Source: Bacillus sp. S3
Lineage (GTDB): Bacteria > Bacillota > Bacilli > Bacillales > Cytobacillaceae
Length of the DNA: 64,000 nucleotides
Assembly (NCBI RefSeq): GCF_005154805.1
Contig: NZ_CP039727.1
Location: 3,841,501-3,905,500, forward strand
Reading direction: 5' to 3'
A program made the translations under genes and the position numbers. Numbering within the stretch: the stretch's first letter is position 1; each line of letters opens with the position of its first letter. The notes under the pieces were generated by a model, which did no database searches, was not told the DNA's origin, and saw only the letters and a list, made by a program, of their open reading frames with translations. This document shows positions 35,511 through 44,389 of the stretch, one piece after another.

Positions 35511-36451
35511 CTTACTTCTACCGTCTGCGACTGTTGTAAAACAGTGAAACGATATTTGCCGCTCTTTTTCAGTTGAAAATCTCCCTTGTACGTTGAAATA
35601 TTTTTACCATCTGTCTTTGTATAGTCTGTTTTATCTTTAAATGTAAAGGTGGATGTCTCCCCTGTCTCCAGGCTGAATATCTCTAATTCTATCTCCGGAG
35701 GAAGGTCGTCTCCCTCTATCTCAATATCGGTTTCCTCATAAAAACCAGCATATAAATCTTCTTGCGATATCATTAATGTGGAATTCCCAATTGTAATATA
35801 GGGCTCCTTCACATATATAGTAAATTCACCTGCATTTTTCTTTTCCCCTTTATGGTTGTATAAAGTAAATTCCAAGTTCCAGAATCCTGGTTGATCCAAG
35901 GTTGCAAAATTGGTAAGTGCATGGGCATCGGCACCGTATAACCCGCTAGACAAGGATGTTTTATCAAGATGCTGCGTTTCTCCTGTTTTAACATTTACGG
36001 CATCAATATTTAGTGTTTGACTTAAATCAAAATCTTTCCCCCACAAAAAGACCATGATTTTGCTGACAGATCGGTAGTCTTGTGCAACCCATTCCTTTGG
36101 TGCGAGTAAACTGACCTTATTTGGAATGCCGTAGTTACTGTCTCCATAAAGCGGTTTTCCGTTGTCATCCCTTAAGGCAAAATAGTCGGCTTCCTGTGTT
36201 GCAATATTGGTGGATCCAGTTCTTGGTAATTGTTCCTCGGTATTTATAAAATAAAGGATAGGAGCAATTAGAATGAACGCCAGTGCCGCGGCAAGGGCAC
36301 CGATTTTTTGAAAATGAATCGTTCGCTTTGGCTTATGACTGCCAGCCTTACTAATTTTCTTTAACATTTCCGTTCTCTGAACCGTTGTTAATTCATGCTT
36401 TGGAAAATCTGCTAACGCTTCAAGCAGTTCTTTATCCGATAAATGACTCAA
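35492..36451 (-). CDS. Membrane-anchored anti-sigma factor-like protein
   Basis: A 319-residue protein. A short cytoplasmic N-terminus (residues 1-49, with the acidic start MSHLSDKELLEALADFPKHE) is followed by one transmembrane helix (about 50-69). A 250-residue extracytoplasmic part has two beta-rich modules, including FWNLEFTLYNHKGEKKNAGE and KSGKYRFTVLQQ. It begins 20 bases inside the upstream ECF sigma gene, the usual arrangement of a sigma and its antagonist. The signal sensed is unknown. Confidence 0.7.
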   Translation of the reverse strand: MSHLSDKELLEALADFPKHELTTVQRTEMLKKISKAGSHKPKRTIHFQKIGALAAALAFILIAPILYFINTEEQLPRTGSTNIATQEADYFALRDDNGKPLYGDSNYGIPNKVSLLAPKEWVAQDYRSVSKIMVFLWGKDFDLSQTLNIDAVNVKTGETQHLDKTSLSSGLYGADAHALTNFATLDQPGFWNLEFTLYNHKGEKKNAGEFTIYVKEPYITIGNSTLMISQEDLYAGFYEETDIEIEGDDLPPEIELEIFSLETGETSTFTFKDKTDYTKTDGKNISTYKGDFQLKKSGKYRFTVLQQSQTVEVRKPISN

Positions 36452-36956
36452 AATGCTCTCCCTCCTTTAACCGCTCATTTAGTTTTTTTACTGCCCTAAA
36501 AAAGGTCACATTCACTTTATTTTCTGTCCAGCCAAGAACCTGTCCCGCCTCTTGAGAGGAAAGCTCAGCAATCCCTCTTAATAAAATCACGTCCCGGTAA
36601 TTTGGTTTAAGCTCATTAATTGCTTCGTAAAGCTGTGCATATTCCATTTTCCTTATTAATTTCTCTTCCGTTTGCGGTTCGTGAAGATTCGGTGATTCTC
36701 GGTCCAGACGCTCCTTCACCCGCTGCCATACTGATTTTTTTCTATAAAAATCAATTGCAGTGTTTCTTGCAATTGAAATTAGCCATGTCTTTGGACTCGA
36801 TTCATTTTTAAATCGTTCGAACGCTCGAAATGCCCGTAAAAAGGTTTCCTGAACTAAATCCTCGACATCTGCATTGCCAGTATAATAAACGAGATAATTG
36901 GTCACATCCTTCTCAAATTGAATAAACCATTTCTCTATCTGATGCCCCCGTTCCAA
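36432..36956 (-). CDS. ECF RNA polymerase sigma factor
   Basis: A 174-residue sigma-70 family protein of ECF size. Region 2 contains NADVEDLVQETFLRAFRAF and WLISIARNTAIDFYRKK; region 4 contains LKPNYRDVILLRGI and QEAGQVLGWTENKVNVTFFRA. It resembles the SigX/SigV group, but I cannot place it in a subtype. Followed by the overlapping membrane anti-sigma gene. The pair interrupts the B. subtilis pckA-ytmB order. Confidence 0.88.
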   Translation of the reverse strand: MERGHQIEKWFIQFEKDVTNYLVYYTGNADVEDLVQETFLRAFRAFERFKNESSPKTWLISIARNTAIDFYRKKSVWQRVKERLDRESPNLHEPQTEEKLIRKMEYAQLYEAINELKPNYRDVILLRGIAELSSQEAGQVLGWTENKVNVTFFRAVKKLNERLKEGEHFESFIG

Positions 36957-37004
36957 CTAGATCCCCCCTTCCCAAATCGATAAAAAAATTTGAACTTACT
37001 AATT

Positions 37005-37032
37005 AAGACGTTTGTAAAGAATATTTCTTACA
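37005..37032 (-). promoter_or_regulatory. Possible autoregulatory ECF promoter
   Basis: On the minus strand TGTAAG (37027-37032), 16 bases, then CGTCTT (37005-37010), 49 bases before the sigma start. This resembles the SigX-type TGTAAC-N16/17-CG[AT]C pattern. Confidence 0.45.
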
Positions 37033-37108
37033 CATTATCTACAGTCTAACGACTCTTTTTCTGACTATGGGCTTTATGAAATCACTTTAAACTTAGTCAA
37101 TAGAAAAA

Positions 37109-37129
37109 CAGGCTGTGGAACCCAGCCTG
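37109..37129 (-). terminator. Terminator of ytmB
   Basis: CAGGCTG pairs with CAGCCTG; minus-strand reading continues into TTTTTCT, directly after the ytmB stop. Confidence 0.75.
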
Positions 37130-37130
37130 C

Positions 37131-37373
37131 TTAATTCGGTGAATATAATGAAATTAATTGATAAGTTATTGTCGTAGTGCTGTTTTCCCATTCTACTTTT
37201 TTGATTACTCCGGTTCCACTTGAATCACTGTCGATGGTTTTCCTTACTTCAATGGGAATCTCAATCGGATAAAGTCTATAACCTTCCTTAACGAGCACAA
37301 AAACATTTTCCTCTACTCTCTTTTCCCTGCCTTTTGTCACGATCATCGTATTTAACTCAAGGGGCATTCCCAT
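37131..37373 (-). CDS. ytmB: DUF2584 family protein YtmB
   Basis: An 80-residue beta-rich protein starting MGMPLELNTMIVTKGRE and ending TYQLISLYSPN, similar in layout to B. subtilis YtmB (DUF2584). Role unknown. The ATG at 37373 has GAGGAG ten bases upstream, better than the TTG at 37379. Downstream of ytmA on the same strand, as in B. subtilis. Confidence 0.82.
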   Translation of the reverse strand: MGMPLELNTMIVTKGREKRVEENVFVLVKEGYRLYPIEIPIEVRKTIDSDSSGTGVIKKVEWENSTTTITYQLISLYSPN

Positions 37374-37408
37374 AACCAATCCGCTCCTCTACTTGTATTA
37401 ACTATATA

Positions 37409-38203
37409 TTACCATCTTTTGCTTTGGTTTTTCATCCACTTTGATAAATCCTCCACAACTTTTCGATTTACTGCAGGGGGAAAATAGTGAGTATACTCTT
37501 CAAAGTACCAGCACTCAACTTGTTTGTCCAATGACCTCAGTCTTCTTTCCAGACGGTATCCGTGCTCAACGGAGACATTATGATCTTTTACGCCGTGAAT
37601 AATCAGCACAGGGGGGGCCAGTCTTTCCATTTCATACAAAGGAGTCCGTTCTCGATATCGTTCCGGGAATTTCTCAGGGGTGCCGCCAATGACCCGTTTC
37701 ATCATTCTTCGTAAATCTTTACGCTCACGATAGGTTAGGACCATATCACTTACACCGCCCCAGGTGACAACGGATGCTGTTTCGGGAAATTGTATTGCAG
37801 TCATCAATGCCATCACACCGCCGCGAGAAAATCCAAAGATGTGAACCTCTCGAACTCTTGGGAGTGATTTTAAAAGTAAATAAGCAGAAAAGGCATCCTC
37901 CCTGTCCTCACCGGCAAAATCCTCATTTCCCTCCCCCCCTTGATTTCCACGATAAAAGGGGGCAAACACGATAAAGCCCTCGGCCGCAAACTGGGCAATC
38001 CGTGCAGGACGGACTTTTCCTACATTTTTAATACCACCGCGTAAATAGAGAAATCCATCCAGCGGTTCATCACCTATAGGTGTCGCAAGCATCCCTTTCA
38101 CCCTTAATCCACTAGAAAGGTATGTAATCAACGTTAACTCAACTTTGGGATTTGGCGAAGGAAAGCGTGTATGTTCAAGAATCTTTCCATTATTGATGTT
38201 CAT
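37409..38203 (-). CDS. ytmA: Prolyl-oligopeptidase-like alpha/beta hydrolase (YtmA)
   Basis: A 264-residue cytoplasmic hydrolase. The oxyanion/entry segment YLRGGIKNVGKVRPARIAQF, the elbow HIFGFSRGGVMAL (Ser in GFSRG), a likely Asp in IIHGVKDHNVSVEHG and a C-terminal His in YTHYFPPAVNR form the S9-type triad. Substrate unknown; peptidase or esterase are both possible. AAAGGAAAG precedes the ATG. In an operon with ytmB. Confidence 0.8.
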   Translation of the reverse strand: MNINNGKILEHTRFPSPNPKVELTLITYLSSGLRVKGMLATPIGDEPLDGFLYLRGGIKNVGKVRPARIAQFAAEGFIVFAPFYRGNQGGEGNEDFAGEDREDAFSAYLLLKSLPRVREVHIFGFSRGGVMALMTAIQFPETASVVTWGGVSDMVLTYRERKDLRRMMKRVIGGTPEKFPERYRERTPLYEMERLAPPVLIIHGVKDHNVSVEHGYRLERRLRSLDKQVECWYFEEYTHYFPPAVNRKVVEDLSKWMKNQSKRW

Positions 38204-38322
38204 TTGTAATCTTTCCTTTTAAAAATTTTTGTAACTGGGCGTTCACACATTTTTCTTCCGTTCATACGATATCTTAGGCAAATAGCCCAGATTTCTTAAC
38301 GGTATGTAGGGAGGTTCATTTA

Positions 38323-39339
38323 ATGAAAAAATCAGTAAGGTTCAGTTTCTCCTTTCTTCTCATTGCTATTCTCATGTTTTCTTTAGCCGCTTGTAATAAT
38401 GATACCAAAACGGAGACAAAGAAATTGGAAAAGGTGCGTATTGCAGAGGTGACCCGTTCAATTTTCTATGCCCCGCAATATGTTGCCTTGGCAAAAGGCT
38501 TATTTAAAGAGGAAGGTTTAGACGTAACCTTAACGACAACCCCAGGCGGCGACAAAACAATGACAGCTCTAATTTCAGGGGGGGCTGACATCGCCTTAGT
38601 CGGATCGGAAACATCCATTTACGTATATGCCCAAGGCGCTAATGACCCGGTTATTAATTTTGCACAATTAACTCAAACCGACGGCACATTCCTGGTTGCC
38701 CGCGATAAAATCGATAATTTTTCTTGGGATATGTTAAAGGGAAAAACATTCTTAGGCCAAAGGAAAGGCGGCATGCCGCAAATGGTCGGTGAATTTGTCT
38801 TAAAAAAGCATGGCATTGACCCTCATCAGGATTTAAATTTAATCCAAAACATCGACTTCGCGAATATCGCCAATGCCTTTGCCTCCGGGACCGGAGAATT
38901 CGTGCAATTGTTTGAGCCAACGGCAAGTATTTTTGAAAAAGAAGGAAAGGGCCATATTGTAGCCTCATTCGGGAAAGAATCCGGCCATGTTCCATATACA
39001 ACATTCATGGCGAAAGAAAGCTTTATGAAAGAAAATAAAGAAACGATTGAAAAATTCACTAGAGCCGTTTATAAAGCGCAAAAGTGGGTGGAGTCGCATA
39101 GTGCAGAGGAAATCGCAAAAGCCGTTGCGCCATATTTCCCCGATACAGATCCTGAAATCATGAAAACAGTTGTTGAGCGCTATAAGAGTCAAGGTTCATT
39201 TGCAACAGACCCAATTTTAGATGAAGAAGAGTGGAACAATCTCCAAACTATTATGAAGGAAGCCGGCGAACTTCCAAAAGAAGTGGATTATAAAACACTT
39301 GTAAATACTGAAGTAGCTGAAAAGGTTATTAAAAAATGA
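38323..39339 (+). CDS. ytlA: ABC transporter substrate-binding lipoprotein (YtlA)
   Basis: A 338-residue SsuA/THI5-like binding protein with lipobox LAAC (Cys24). IAEVTRSIFYAPQYVALAKG, FKEEGLDVTLTTTPGGDKTM and ALISGGADIALVGSE are the hallmarks of the NMT1/THI5-SsuA fold for pyrimidine, sulfonate or nitrate-like ligands. The substrate is not established. No TPP or other riboswitch is visible in the 120 bases upstream. First gene of a three-gene transporter operon. Confidence 0.88.
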   Translation: MKKSVRFSFSFLLIAILMFSLAACNNDTKTETKKLEKVRIAEVTRSIFYAPQYVALAKGLFKEEGLDVTLTTTPGGDKTMTALISGGADIALVGSETSIYVYAQGANDPVINFAQLTQTDGTFLVARDKIDNFSWDMLKGKTFLGQRKGGMPQMVGEFVLKKHGIDPHQDLNLIQNIDFANIANAFASGTGEFVQLFEPTASIFEKEGKGHIVASFGKESGHVPYTTFMAKESFMKENKETIEKFTRAVYKAQKWVESHSAEEIAKAVAPYFPDTDPEIMKTVVERYKSQGSFATDPILDEEEWNNLQTIMKEAGELPKEVDYKTLVNTEVAEKVIKK

Positions 39340-39360
39340 TTGTTAGGGAGGCCGTTTACC

Positions 39361-40143
39361 ATGAGCTTTTTACAAGTTCAGGATGTTCATCATACCTATT
39401 TTACCAAAGCCTCTGCCACCACGGCCCTCTCCGATATTACACTAACGGTTGAGGAAGGGGAATTTGTCTCTCTCCTCGGCCCAAGTGGCTGTGGAAAGAC
39501 AACACTGCTTTCAATCATTTCTAGTTTACTTAAACCAACCCAAGGTACAATTCTCTTAGAAAACAAACCTGTATCCACTGCTAAAAATCAAATCGGCTAT
39601 ATGCTGCAGCAGGATTATTTGTTTCCTTGGAAAACGATTGAAGAGAATATTCTGATGGGCTTGAAATTATCAAAGCAGCTAAATGAAATAAATAAATCCG
39701 CCGCACTAAACCTTTTAGATCTAATCGGCCTTGGCGGGGTGGAAAAACAGTTGCCAAAACAATTATCTGGCGGAATGCGGCAGCGTGTCGCTCTAGTTAG
39801 AACGCTTGCCACCGAACCAAAACTGCTGATGCTTGATGAGCCCTTTTCTGCTCTTGATTATCAAACAAAGCTTAAACTAGAGGATTTAGTGTCGCAAACA
39901 TTATATAAATTCGGAAAAACAGCCATTCTTGTCACCCATGATATCGGCGAGGCCATTGCCATGAGTGACCGTGTCTTTTTACTTTCTCCCAGTCCGGGCA
40001 GAATCCATAAGATCTTTGAAATACCGGAAGAACTAAAAAGAATATCACCGTTTGAAGCCAGGAATCATGAAATTTACCCTAGTATCTTTCAAACGATATG
40101 GAAGGAGCTGGAGTCCCTTGAACCAGGAAAAGAAAAGGCTTGA
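39361..40143 (+). CDS. ytlC: ABC transporter ATP-binding protein (YtlC)
   Basis: A 260-residue SsuB/TauB-type ATPase. Walker A is GPSGCGKTT, the signature [16 protein letters not shown], Walker [13 protein letters not shown], and the switch His in VTHDIGEA. The ATG at 39361 ([14 protein letters not shown]) follows AGGGAGG. Its 3' end overlaps the permease gene by 26 bases. Confidence 0.9.
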   Translation: MSFLQVQDVHHTYFTKASATTALSDITLTVEEGEFVSLLGPSGCGKTTLLSIISSLLKPTQGTILLENKPVSTAKNQIGYMLQQDYLFPWKTIEENILMGLKLSKQLNEINKSAALNLLDLIGLGGVEKQLPKQLSGGMRQRVALVRTLATEPKLLMLDEPFSALDYQTKLKLEDLVSQTLYKFGKTAILVTHDIGEAIAMSDRVFLLSPSPGRIHKIFEIPEELKRISPFEARNHEIYPSIFQTIWKELESLEPGKEKA

Positions 40144-40924
40144 ACTCCTTCATAAAAATTACATTCATTCGTTAAAATTGGAACGAAGATGGGTTCGTTT
40201 TTATCAGGCCGTCATCTTTATCGCATTTTTCTCTAGTTGGGAATTAGCAAGCCAAAAGCAATGGATCGACCCATTGATTTTTAGTTCTCCATCCAAAATT
40301 TGGCAGTTGTTTTCAGATAAAATACAAGATGGTTCATTACTTACGCATACAGGTGTGACTCTAACCGAAACCATTGTTGGCTTTATTCTTGGTACATTGC
40401 TTGGCACCATTTTAGCCGCGATTCTCTGGTGGTCACCATTTTTGCAAAAAATTCTTGATCCTTATCTTGTGGTCTTAAACGCAATGCCGAAAGTGGCACT
40501 CGGACCGATTTTGATTGTGGCTTTAAGTCCAGGGTATCCATCGATAATAGCAATGGGCGCGATTATTTCGGTCATTATTACCACCATTGTCGTGTATACC
40601 TCATTTAAAGAGGTCGATCCCAATTATTTAAAGGTACTGCGAACATTTGGAGCTTCCCGTTTTCAATGTTTTAAGGAAGCCATTCTGCCGGCATGTTTTC
40701 CAACCATAATCTCGACGTTAAAAGTAAATGTCGGTTTATCCTGGGTCGGCGTCATTGTCGGGGAATTCCTTGTATCCTCCCGTGGACTTGGATACATGAT
40801 TATTTACGGCTTCCAAGTATTTAATTTTACCCTTGTATTCTTATCACTGTTAGTGATTGCAGTTATTGCGACAATTATGTATCAGCTGGTTGAACTCTTG
40901 GAGAAAAAACTCATAAAGGAATAG
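40118..40924 (+). CDS. ytlD: ABC transporter permease (YtlD)
   Basis: A 268-residue SsuC-type permease with six hydrophobic segments and the EAA loop [21 protein letters not shown] place the start at TTG 40118 ([14 protein letters not shown]), ten bases after GAAGGAG; an in-frame ATG at 40052 would overlap ytlC by 92 bases without a ribosome site. Completes the ytlACD importer. Confidence 0.88.
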   Translation: MNQEKKRLELLHKNYIHSLKLERRWVRFYQAVIFIAFFSSWELASQKQWIDPLIFSSPSKIWQLFSDKIQDGSLLTHTGVTLTETIVGFILGTLLGTILAAILWWSPFLQKILDPYLVVLNAMPKVALGPILIVALSPGYPSIIAMGAIISVIITTIVVYTSFKEVDPNYLKVLRTFGASRFQCFKEAILPACFPTIISTLKVNVGLSWVGVIVGEFLVSSRGLGYMIIYGFQVFNFTLVFLSLLVIAVIATIMYQLVELLEKKLIKE

Positions 40925-40933
40925 TGACTGTGA

Positions 40934-41413
40934 CTATTCCTTTTTGAGTTGAAGCTTCTGGATCTGTTTCAGACATTCCCCAATGACTTCATCCTGCATG
41001 ATAAAGCTATAGTTATCTTCAAAACGTTGCTGCAAAATATCGCCATCTACCATAACAGGTCCCTTCGTTTCAAAATAAGAATTGGTTTTCTCGATCCGTT
41101 CAATTCCCCCAAAAAATACGGCCTTTACAAATGAGCCTTTTTTATCTGAAACCTTGTACTCTCCAATAAATTCCAATCCACCCAGGATGCCTCCTGTCTC
41201 TTCATAAGTCTCGCGTCTTGCTGCTTCTTCAAGTGTTTCCCCTGCTTCCACTTTACCACCGGGAAATTCTAAACCGCGTTGTTTATGATTAGTTAATAAC
41301 CAGAAGTCCTGATATTCGCAAATAATAAGCACATGCTGTGCCGATTCTGCAAATGCATTCCGTAAAAAGGAAAGTTCAACCTTATTCCCATTACGATCTA
41401 AAAACTGTTTCAT
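40934..41413 (-). CDS. ytkD: Nudix hydrolase YtkD
   Basis: A 159-residue Nudix enzyme. GGKVEAGETLEEAARRETYE plus ETGG supplies the complete Nudix box (G-x5-E-x7-REUxEExGU). B. subtilis YtkD hydrolyses nucleoside triphosphates, including 8-oxo-dGTP, protecting against mutation. Convergent with ytlD. Confidence 0.87.
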   Translation of the reverse strand: MKQFLDRNGNKVELSFLRNAFAESAQHVLIICEYQDFWLLTNHKQRGLEFPGGKVEAGETLEEAARRETYEETGGILGGLEFIGEYKVSDKKGSFVKAVFFGGIERIEKTNSYFETKGPVMVDGDILQQRFEDNYSFIMQDEVIGECLKQIQKLQLKKE

Positions 41414-41461
41414 AAAAATCGCCTCTTTTTTTTACTTTAATATATAATATAATAAAAAAAA

Positions 41462-41487
41462 GGAAAATCCTGAAGACCAGATTTTCC
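41462..41487 (-). terminator. Hairpin downstream of the 105-residue gene
   Basis: GGAAAATC pairs with GATTTTCC, followed by a TTTTTTT tract on the minus strand. Confidence 0.7.
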
Positions 41488-41496
41488 CGACGATTA

Positions 41497-41814
41497 TTAT
41501 TTCGGTAAGATATTCATGCTTTCAATATGTGCTTTGGCTTCTTCATCACCCAATTGATGAAGCATGCCATACACCTGTTGGATGGTACTGTCGTAGGCAT
41601 CATTTTCCCGGTCATAGTGGTATTGAACATATGGAACATGGGCCCGAAAAAAGTTTTTCCACTCTGTTGAATAGTTTTGGTTAAACAGCTCGCGCAGCTC
41701 GGTAATTTCTTGGTCAGTTGCTTGAATTTTATAGCTCCACGTGGAACTTGTGGCACTTCTTGTGATATGACCCGTTCCAACATCAATATAATAGGTTTTC
41801 TTCTGTTCATCCAT
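41497..41814 (-). CDS. Conserved hypothetical protein, 105 residues
   Basis: Begins MDEQKKTYYIDVGTGHIT and contains SSTWSYKIQATDQEITELRELFNQ and AHVPYVQYHYDREND. The predicted mixed beta-alpha protein has no signal peptide, membrane segment or known catalytic motif. Close relatives in Bacillus are, to my recollection, annotated only as hypothetical or vaguely as hydrolase. AAAGGGGATG precedes the start. Single gene with its own terminator. Confidence 0.68.
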   Translation of the reverse strand: MDEQKKTYYIDVGTGHITRSATSSTWSYKIQATDQEITELRELFNQNYSTEWKNFFRAHVPYVQYHYDRENDAYDSTIQQVYGMLHQLGDEEAKAHIESMNILPK

Positions 41815-41860
41815 TGCATCATCCCCTTTTACTAAAGATAAAAAAGTATATAATTTCGAC

Positions 41861-42022
41861 TTTGAGAAATGTCCAGCTCCAGCACCCTAGCGGCTAGTGT
41901 CCTTCGCTCTCTGCCCTACGATAAGTCAACATCGATTCGCCTCCGGCTCATCGTGTTTCCTTTATCTCAGTTGGAGGGCTCTAGGACATACGCCGCTGAC
42001 CAGGACGCTTGCGCTTTTCTTA
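41861..42022. repeat. Dispersed repeat, copy D (long form)
   Basis: A 160-bp version that starts GAGAAATGTCCAGCTCCAGC and ends CGCTGACCAGGACGCTTGCG. An insert of about 90 bases in the middle carries CGATAAGTC..CGATTCGCCTCCGG..CTCATCG. Fills most of the 400-base gap between 41815 and 42218. Confidence 0.65.
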
Positions 42023-42218
42023 TTTTAGTAATGTACAAATAGATAAAATTTATTCTATTTCAAATTTCGACTCATTTTTTAGAAATGAATACGATATAAT
42101 AGACATACAATCAATAAAACAGATTTTTCAGTTAATTTATTCGCAGAAAGGCAGGGATGATTTCAAGCTTTTATGGGTATTCAATAAGATATAAAATGAT
42201 TTTAACGGAGGTGTTGTA

Positions 42219-42476
42219 ATGAAATTAGTCGATGAATTATATGAGATGTACCGAAACAAATTAACGGGGGATGAAGAGGATATTGATATGCTGACATTTG
42301 CCTTTTTGGAAGAGATGTCTCATGAAGATCTTCTTGCATTAATTCAGGAAATGGATAAACAGGAACTATATGATTTAATGGGGCTATACCTAATTGAAAG
42401 CCTAAAAGGGAAATTTGCCCAAGAAGAGTACGGGCAGCATCGAGCACATACTTTTTATCCTAGAAATATTCATTGA
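42219..42476 (+). CDS. Small acidic helical protein (DUF6154-like)
   Basis: An 85-residue protein beginning MKLVDELYEMYRNKLTGDEE, then DIDMLTFAFLEEMSHEDLLAL, IQEMDKQELYDLMGLYLIE and SLKGKFAQEE. It matches my recollection of the small Bacillus family DUF6154, whose role is unknown. Acidic, amphipathic helices, no membrane segment. GGAGGTG precedes the ATG. Confidence 0.7.
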   Translation: MKLVDELYEMYRNKLTGDEEDIDMLTFAFLEEMSHEDLLALIQEMDKQELYDLMGLYLIESLKGKFAQEEYGQHRAHTFYPRNIH

Positions 42477-42584
42477 TTTTACATAACACCAAACATAGGG
42501 GAGCAGAAACTGCTTCCTTTTTTCTTTCTTTTATCAAAGTCAAGCCGTTTAATGGTACAATGTGAGTAAAGGGGGCAGAAAGAT

Positions 42585-42752
42585 TTGTATACAGTGATGG
42601 TAGTCGGTATTATTATTGTTATTGTCGTCTTGCTTCTAGCGGTCATTACCACTTCAAAAGCATACGATTATAAACATAGTGTGGATTCATTAGAAGATAA
42701 TCCTTATTTGAACCAAGAGAACGAATCTATCCAAGACCAAAAGAAGGCATAA
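42585..42752 (+). CDS. ytzI: Small single-pass membrane protein (YtzI-like)
   Basis: A 55-residue protein: a hydrophobic N-terminal helix (residues 4-21, rich in Val/Ile/Leu), then KAYDYKHSVDSLEDNPYLNQ and a charged tail ending DQKKA. Start TTG is nine bases after AAAGGGGG; the in-frame ATG at 42597 would also work. Position next to luxS and the KHxxDxLxxNPY motif agree with B. subtilis YtzI. Function unknown. Confidence 0.7.
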   Translation: MYTVMVVGIIIVIVVLLLAVITTSKAYDYKHSVDSLEDNPYLNQENESIQDQKKA

Positions 42753-42757
42753 AAAAG

Positions 42758-42781
42758 TTCCTATTCAAGCTTGAATAGGAA
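42758..42781. terminator. Bidirectional terminator ytzI/luxS
   Basis: A perfect 12-bp inverted repeat (TTCCTATTCAAG and its complement) with A6 before and T6 after. Confidence 0.88.
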
Positions 42782-42790
42782 TTTTTTATT

Positions 42791-43264
42791 TTAAGCAAAT
42801 ACCTGTTTTAATTCTTCCTTGCTTTGTTCAAGCCAGAATCGCATTAAGCGCTTGGCGCCTTCTAGGTCATGCAATTTTGCTTGGCCGCATTGTCTTTCAT
42901 TTGCTGCAGGAATATCAATGATCTCCACTGCGTCCTTCATTGTATCTTCAAGAAGGTCAATAATTTCCTCGACGGTTGGTTCTCCGCTGACTACTAGATA
43001 GTAACCGGTTTGGCAGCCCATCGGTGAAATATCAATAATATCGAAGTGGTCATACTTTTCTGAATGCTTACGAATATTAAAGGCAAGCAAATGCTCAAGT
43101 GTATGAATCGCATCTGGTTTCATCGCCTGTTTATTTGGCTGGCAAAAACGGATATCATATTTATTAACAATACCGTCACTCCCTACCTTATGGACACCAC
43201 AATGTCTTACATATGGGGCTTTCACGGCATTATGATCTAAGTCAAAGCTTTCTACTGAAGGCAT
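42791..43264 (-). CDS. luxS: S-ribosylhomocysteine lyase
   Basis: Cleaves S-ribosylhomocysteine to homocysteine and the AI-2 precursor DPD in the methyl cycle. From the ATG at 43264 ([14 protein letters not shown], preceded by AAAGGAGTG) it is 157 residues. The metal ligands are in HTLEHLLAF (HxxEH), and Cys in MGCQTGYYL completes the site. Standard LuxS length. The upstream GTG at 43273 adds only three residues and is not needed. Confidence 0.96.
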   Translation of the reverse strand: MPSVESFDLDHNAVKAPYVRHCGVHKVGSDGIVNKYDIRFCQPNKQAMKPDAIHTLEHLLAFNIRKHSEKYDHFDIIDISPMGCQTGYYLVVSGEPTVEEIIDLLEDTMKDAVEIIDIPAANERQCGQAKLHDLEGAKRLMRFWLEQSKEELKQVFA

Positions 43265-43393
43265 GTATATCACTCCTTTTAATTTCTATCAATAATCATA
43301 CAATAAATCCCGACTTTTTTCATCCAATTAGTTATATTTAACAATTTAGACGAACATTTGAATTTATGTTATCGTGTTATGTAAGGAGCGATT

Positions 43394-43624
43394 ATGATGT
43401 TTAAAAAAACTTTACTAGCGATTATTCGTTTTTACCAAGTAGCCATCTCACCCTTAAAACCGCCGACATGCCGATTCTATCCAACCTGTTCTCATTACGG
43501 CTTAGAGGCCGTACAGCGTTTCGGTGCTTTAAAAGGCGGCTGGCTTACAATAAAGCGAATTTCAAAATGTCATCCCTTTCATCCGGGAGGTATTGATCCT
43601 GTTCCGGAAAAAAAGCAAGATTAG
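43394..43624 (+). CDS. yidD: Membrane protein insertion efficiency factor YidD
   Basis: A 76-residue protein with the family's signature [39 protein letters not shown] and [17 protein letters not shown]. Assists YidC-dependent membrane insertion. AAGGAGCG precedes the start. Its stop overlaps the convergent carbonic anhydrase gene by four bases. B. subtilis ytjA sits in the same place. Confidence 0.93.
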   Translation: MMFKKTLLAIIRFYQVAISPLKPPTCRFYPTCSHYGLEAVQRFGALKGGWLTIKRISKCHPFHPGGIDPVPEKKQD

Positions 43625-44184
43625 TCCTGATAGCCATCGACAACTACGTCGAGCTTTCCTGTTTTAGGGTCAATGACCAATCCATGAACAGGAACCCCGC
43701 TAGGCAATAATGGGTGATGTTTAATCATATCTACACTGTGTGCAACACTGTCATTCACATTCTCGAACCCTTGAAGCCACTGTTTAATGTCGATGCCGGA
43801 ATAAGAAAGTGTGGCAAATGTTTCATCCGTTATTCCCCGTTCTTTCATACTCTCAATCACGGGTTCTGGTTTCATGCCGCTCATGCCGCAATCATGGTGT
43901 CCGATGACCAAAACCTCCTGTGCCTGTAATTGGTATACTGCAACCAAAATACTTCTCATTACACTTCCAAAAGGATGTGTCACAAGGGCACCAGCATCTT
44001 TAATCAGCTTGGCATCACCATTTCCTAAGTTTAGCGCTTTTGGCAGTAACTCCAACAATCGTGTATCCATGCAAGTAAGGATGACCATCCGTTTATTCGG
44101 GAATTTCGTTGTTTCGTATTTTTCATATTCATGATTGTCTACAAATTTTTGGTTGTGATCTAATATCTCATTCAATATCGTCAT
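43621..44184 (-). CDS. ytiB: Beta-carbonic anhydrase (YtiB)
   Basis: Hydrates CO2. The zinc ligands are Cys in [17 protein letters not shown] and His-x2-Cys in [14 protein letters not shown]. 187 residues from the ATG at 44184, which lies seven bases after AAAGGTGG; the ATG at 44190 is too close to it. The class is the short Gram-positive beta-CA. Confidence 0.9.
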   Translation of the reverse strand: MTILNEILDHNQKFVDNHEYEKYETTKFPNKRMVILTCMDTRLLELLPKALNLGNGDAKLIKDAGALVTHPFGSVMRSILVAVYQLQAQEVLVIGHHDCGMSGMKPEPVIESMKERGITDETFATLSYSGIDIKQWLQGFENVNDSVAHSVDMIKHHPLLPSGVPVHGLVIDPKTGKLDVVVDGYQD

Positions 44185-44282
44185 ATCCATTCCACCTTTC
44201 TATTTAAGAATACATAATATTTGCTGTTTGAAACAAATATTATACTTGCAATTAGGCTATTTTTTTTGTAAGATACAATTGG

Positions 44283-44303
44283 AAATCGGAATCGTTCCGT
44301 ATT
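44283..44303 (+). promoter_or_regulatory. Possible weak second Zur-type site
   Basis: AAATCGGAAT-C-GTTCCGTATT shares about 16 of 20 defined positions with the Zur consensus. It lies 64 bases upstream of the better box. Confidence 0.3.
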
Positions 44304-44346
44304 ACCTGCAACTATCTTTTCTGAATGCTAAAAATTTTTCGAATAT

Positions 44347-44367
44347 AAATCGTAATTAATCCGATTT
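44347..44367 (+). promoter_or_regulatory. Zur box of the zinc-binding lipoprotein gene
   Basis: AAATCGTAAT-T-AATCCGATTT matches the B. subtilis Zur consensus (AAATCGTAAT-N-ATTACGATTT) at 18 of 20 positions, 23 bases before the start codon. Predicts expression under zinc starvation. Confidence 0.82.
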
Positions 44368-44389
44368 AATACATTTTTAAGGAGTCTTT

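Noticed and set aside
38204..38322. TPP or other riboswitch upstream of the ytl transporter
   Set aside because: No conserved thi-box or other riboswitch words are visible in the short leader.
40052..40117. Longer start for the ytlD permease
   Set aside because: Would overlap ytlC by 92 bases without a ribosome site; TTG 40118 has GAAGGAG at correct spacing.
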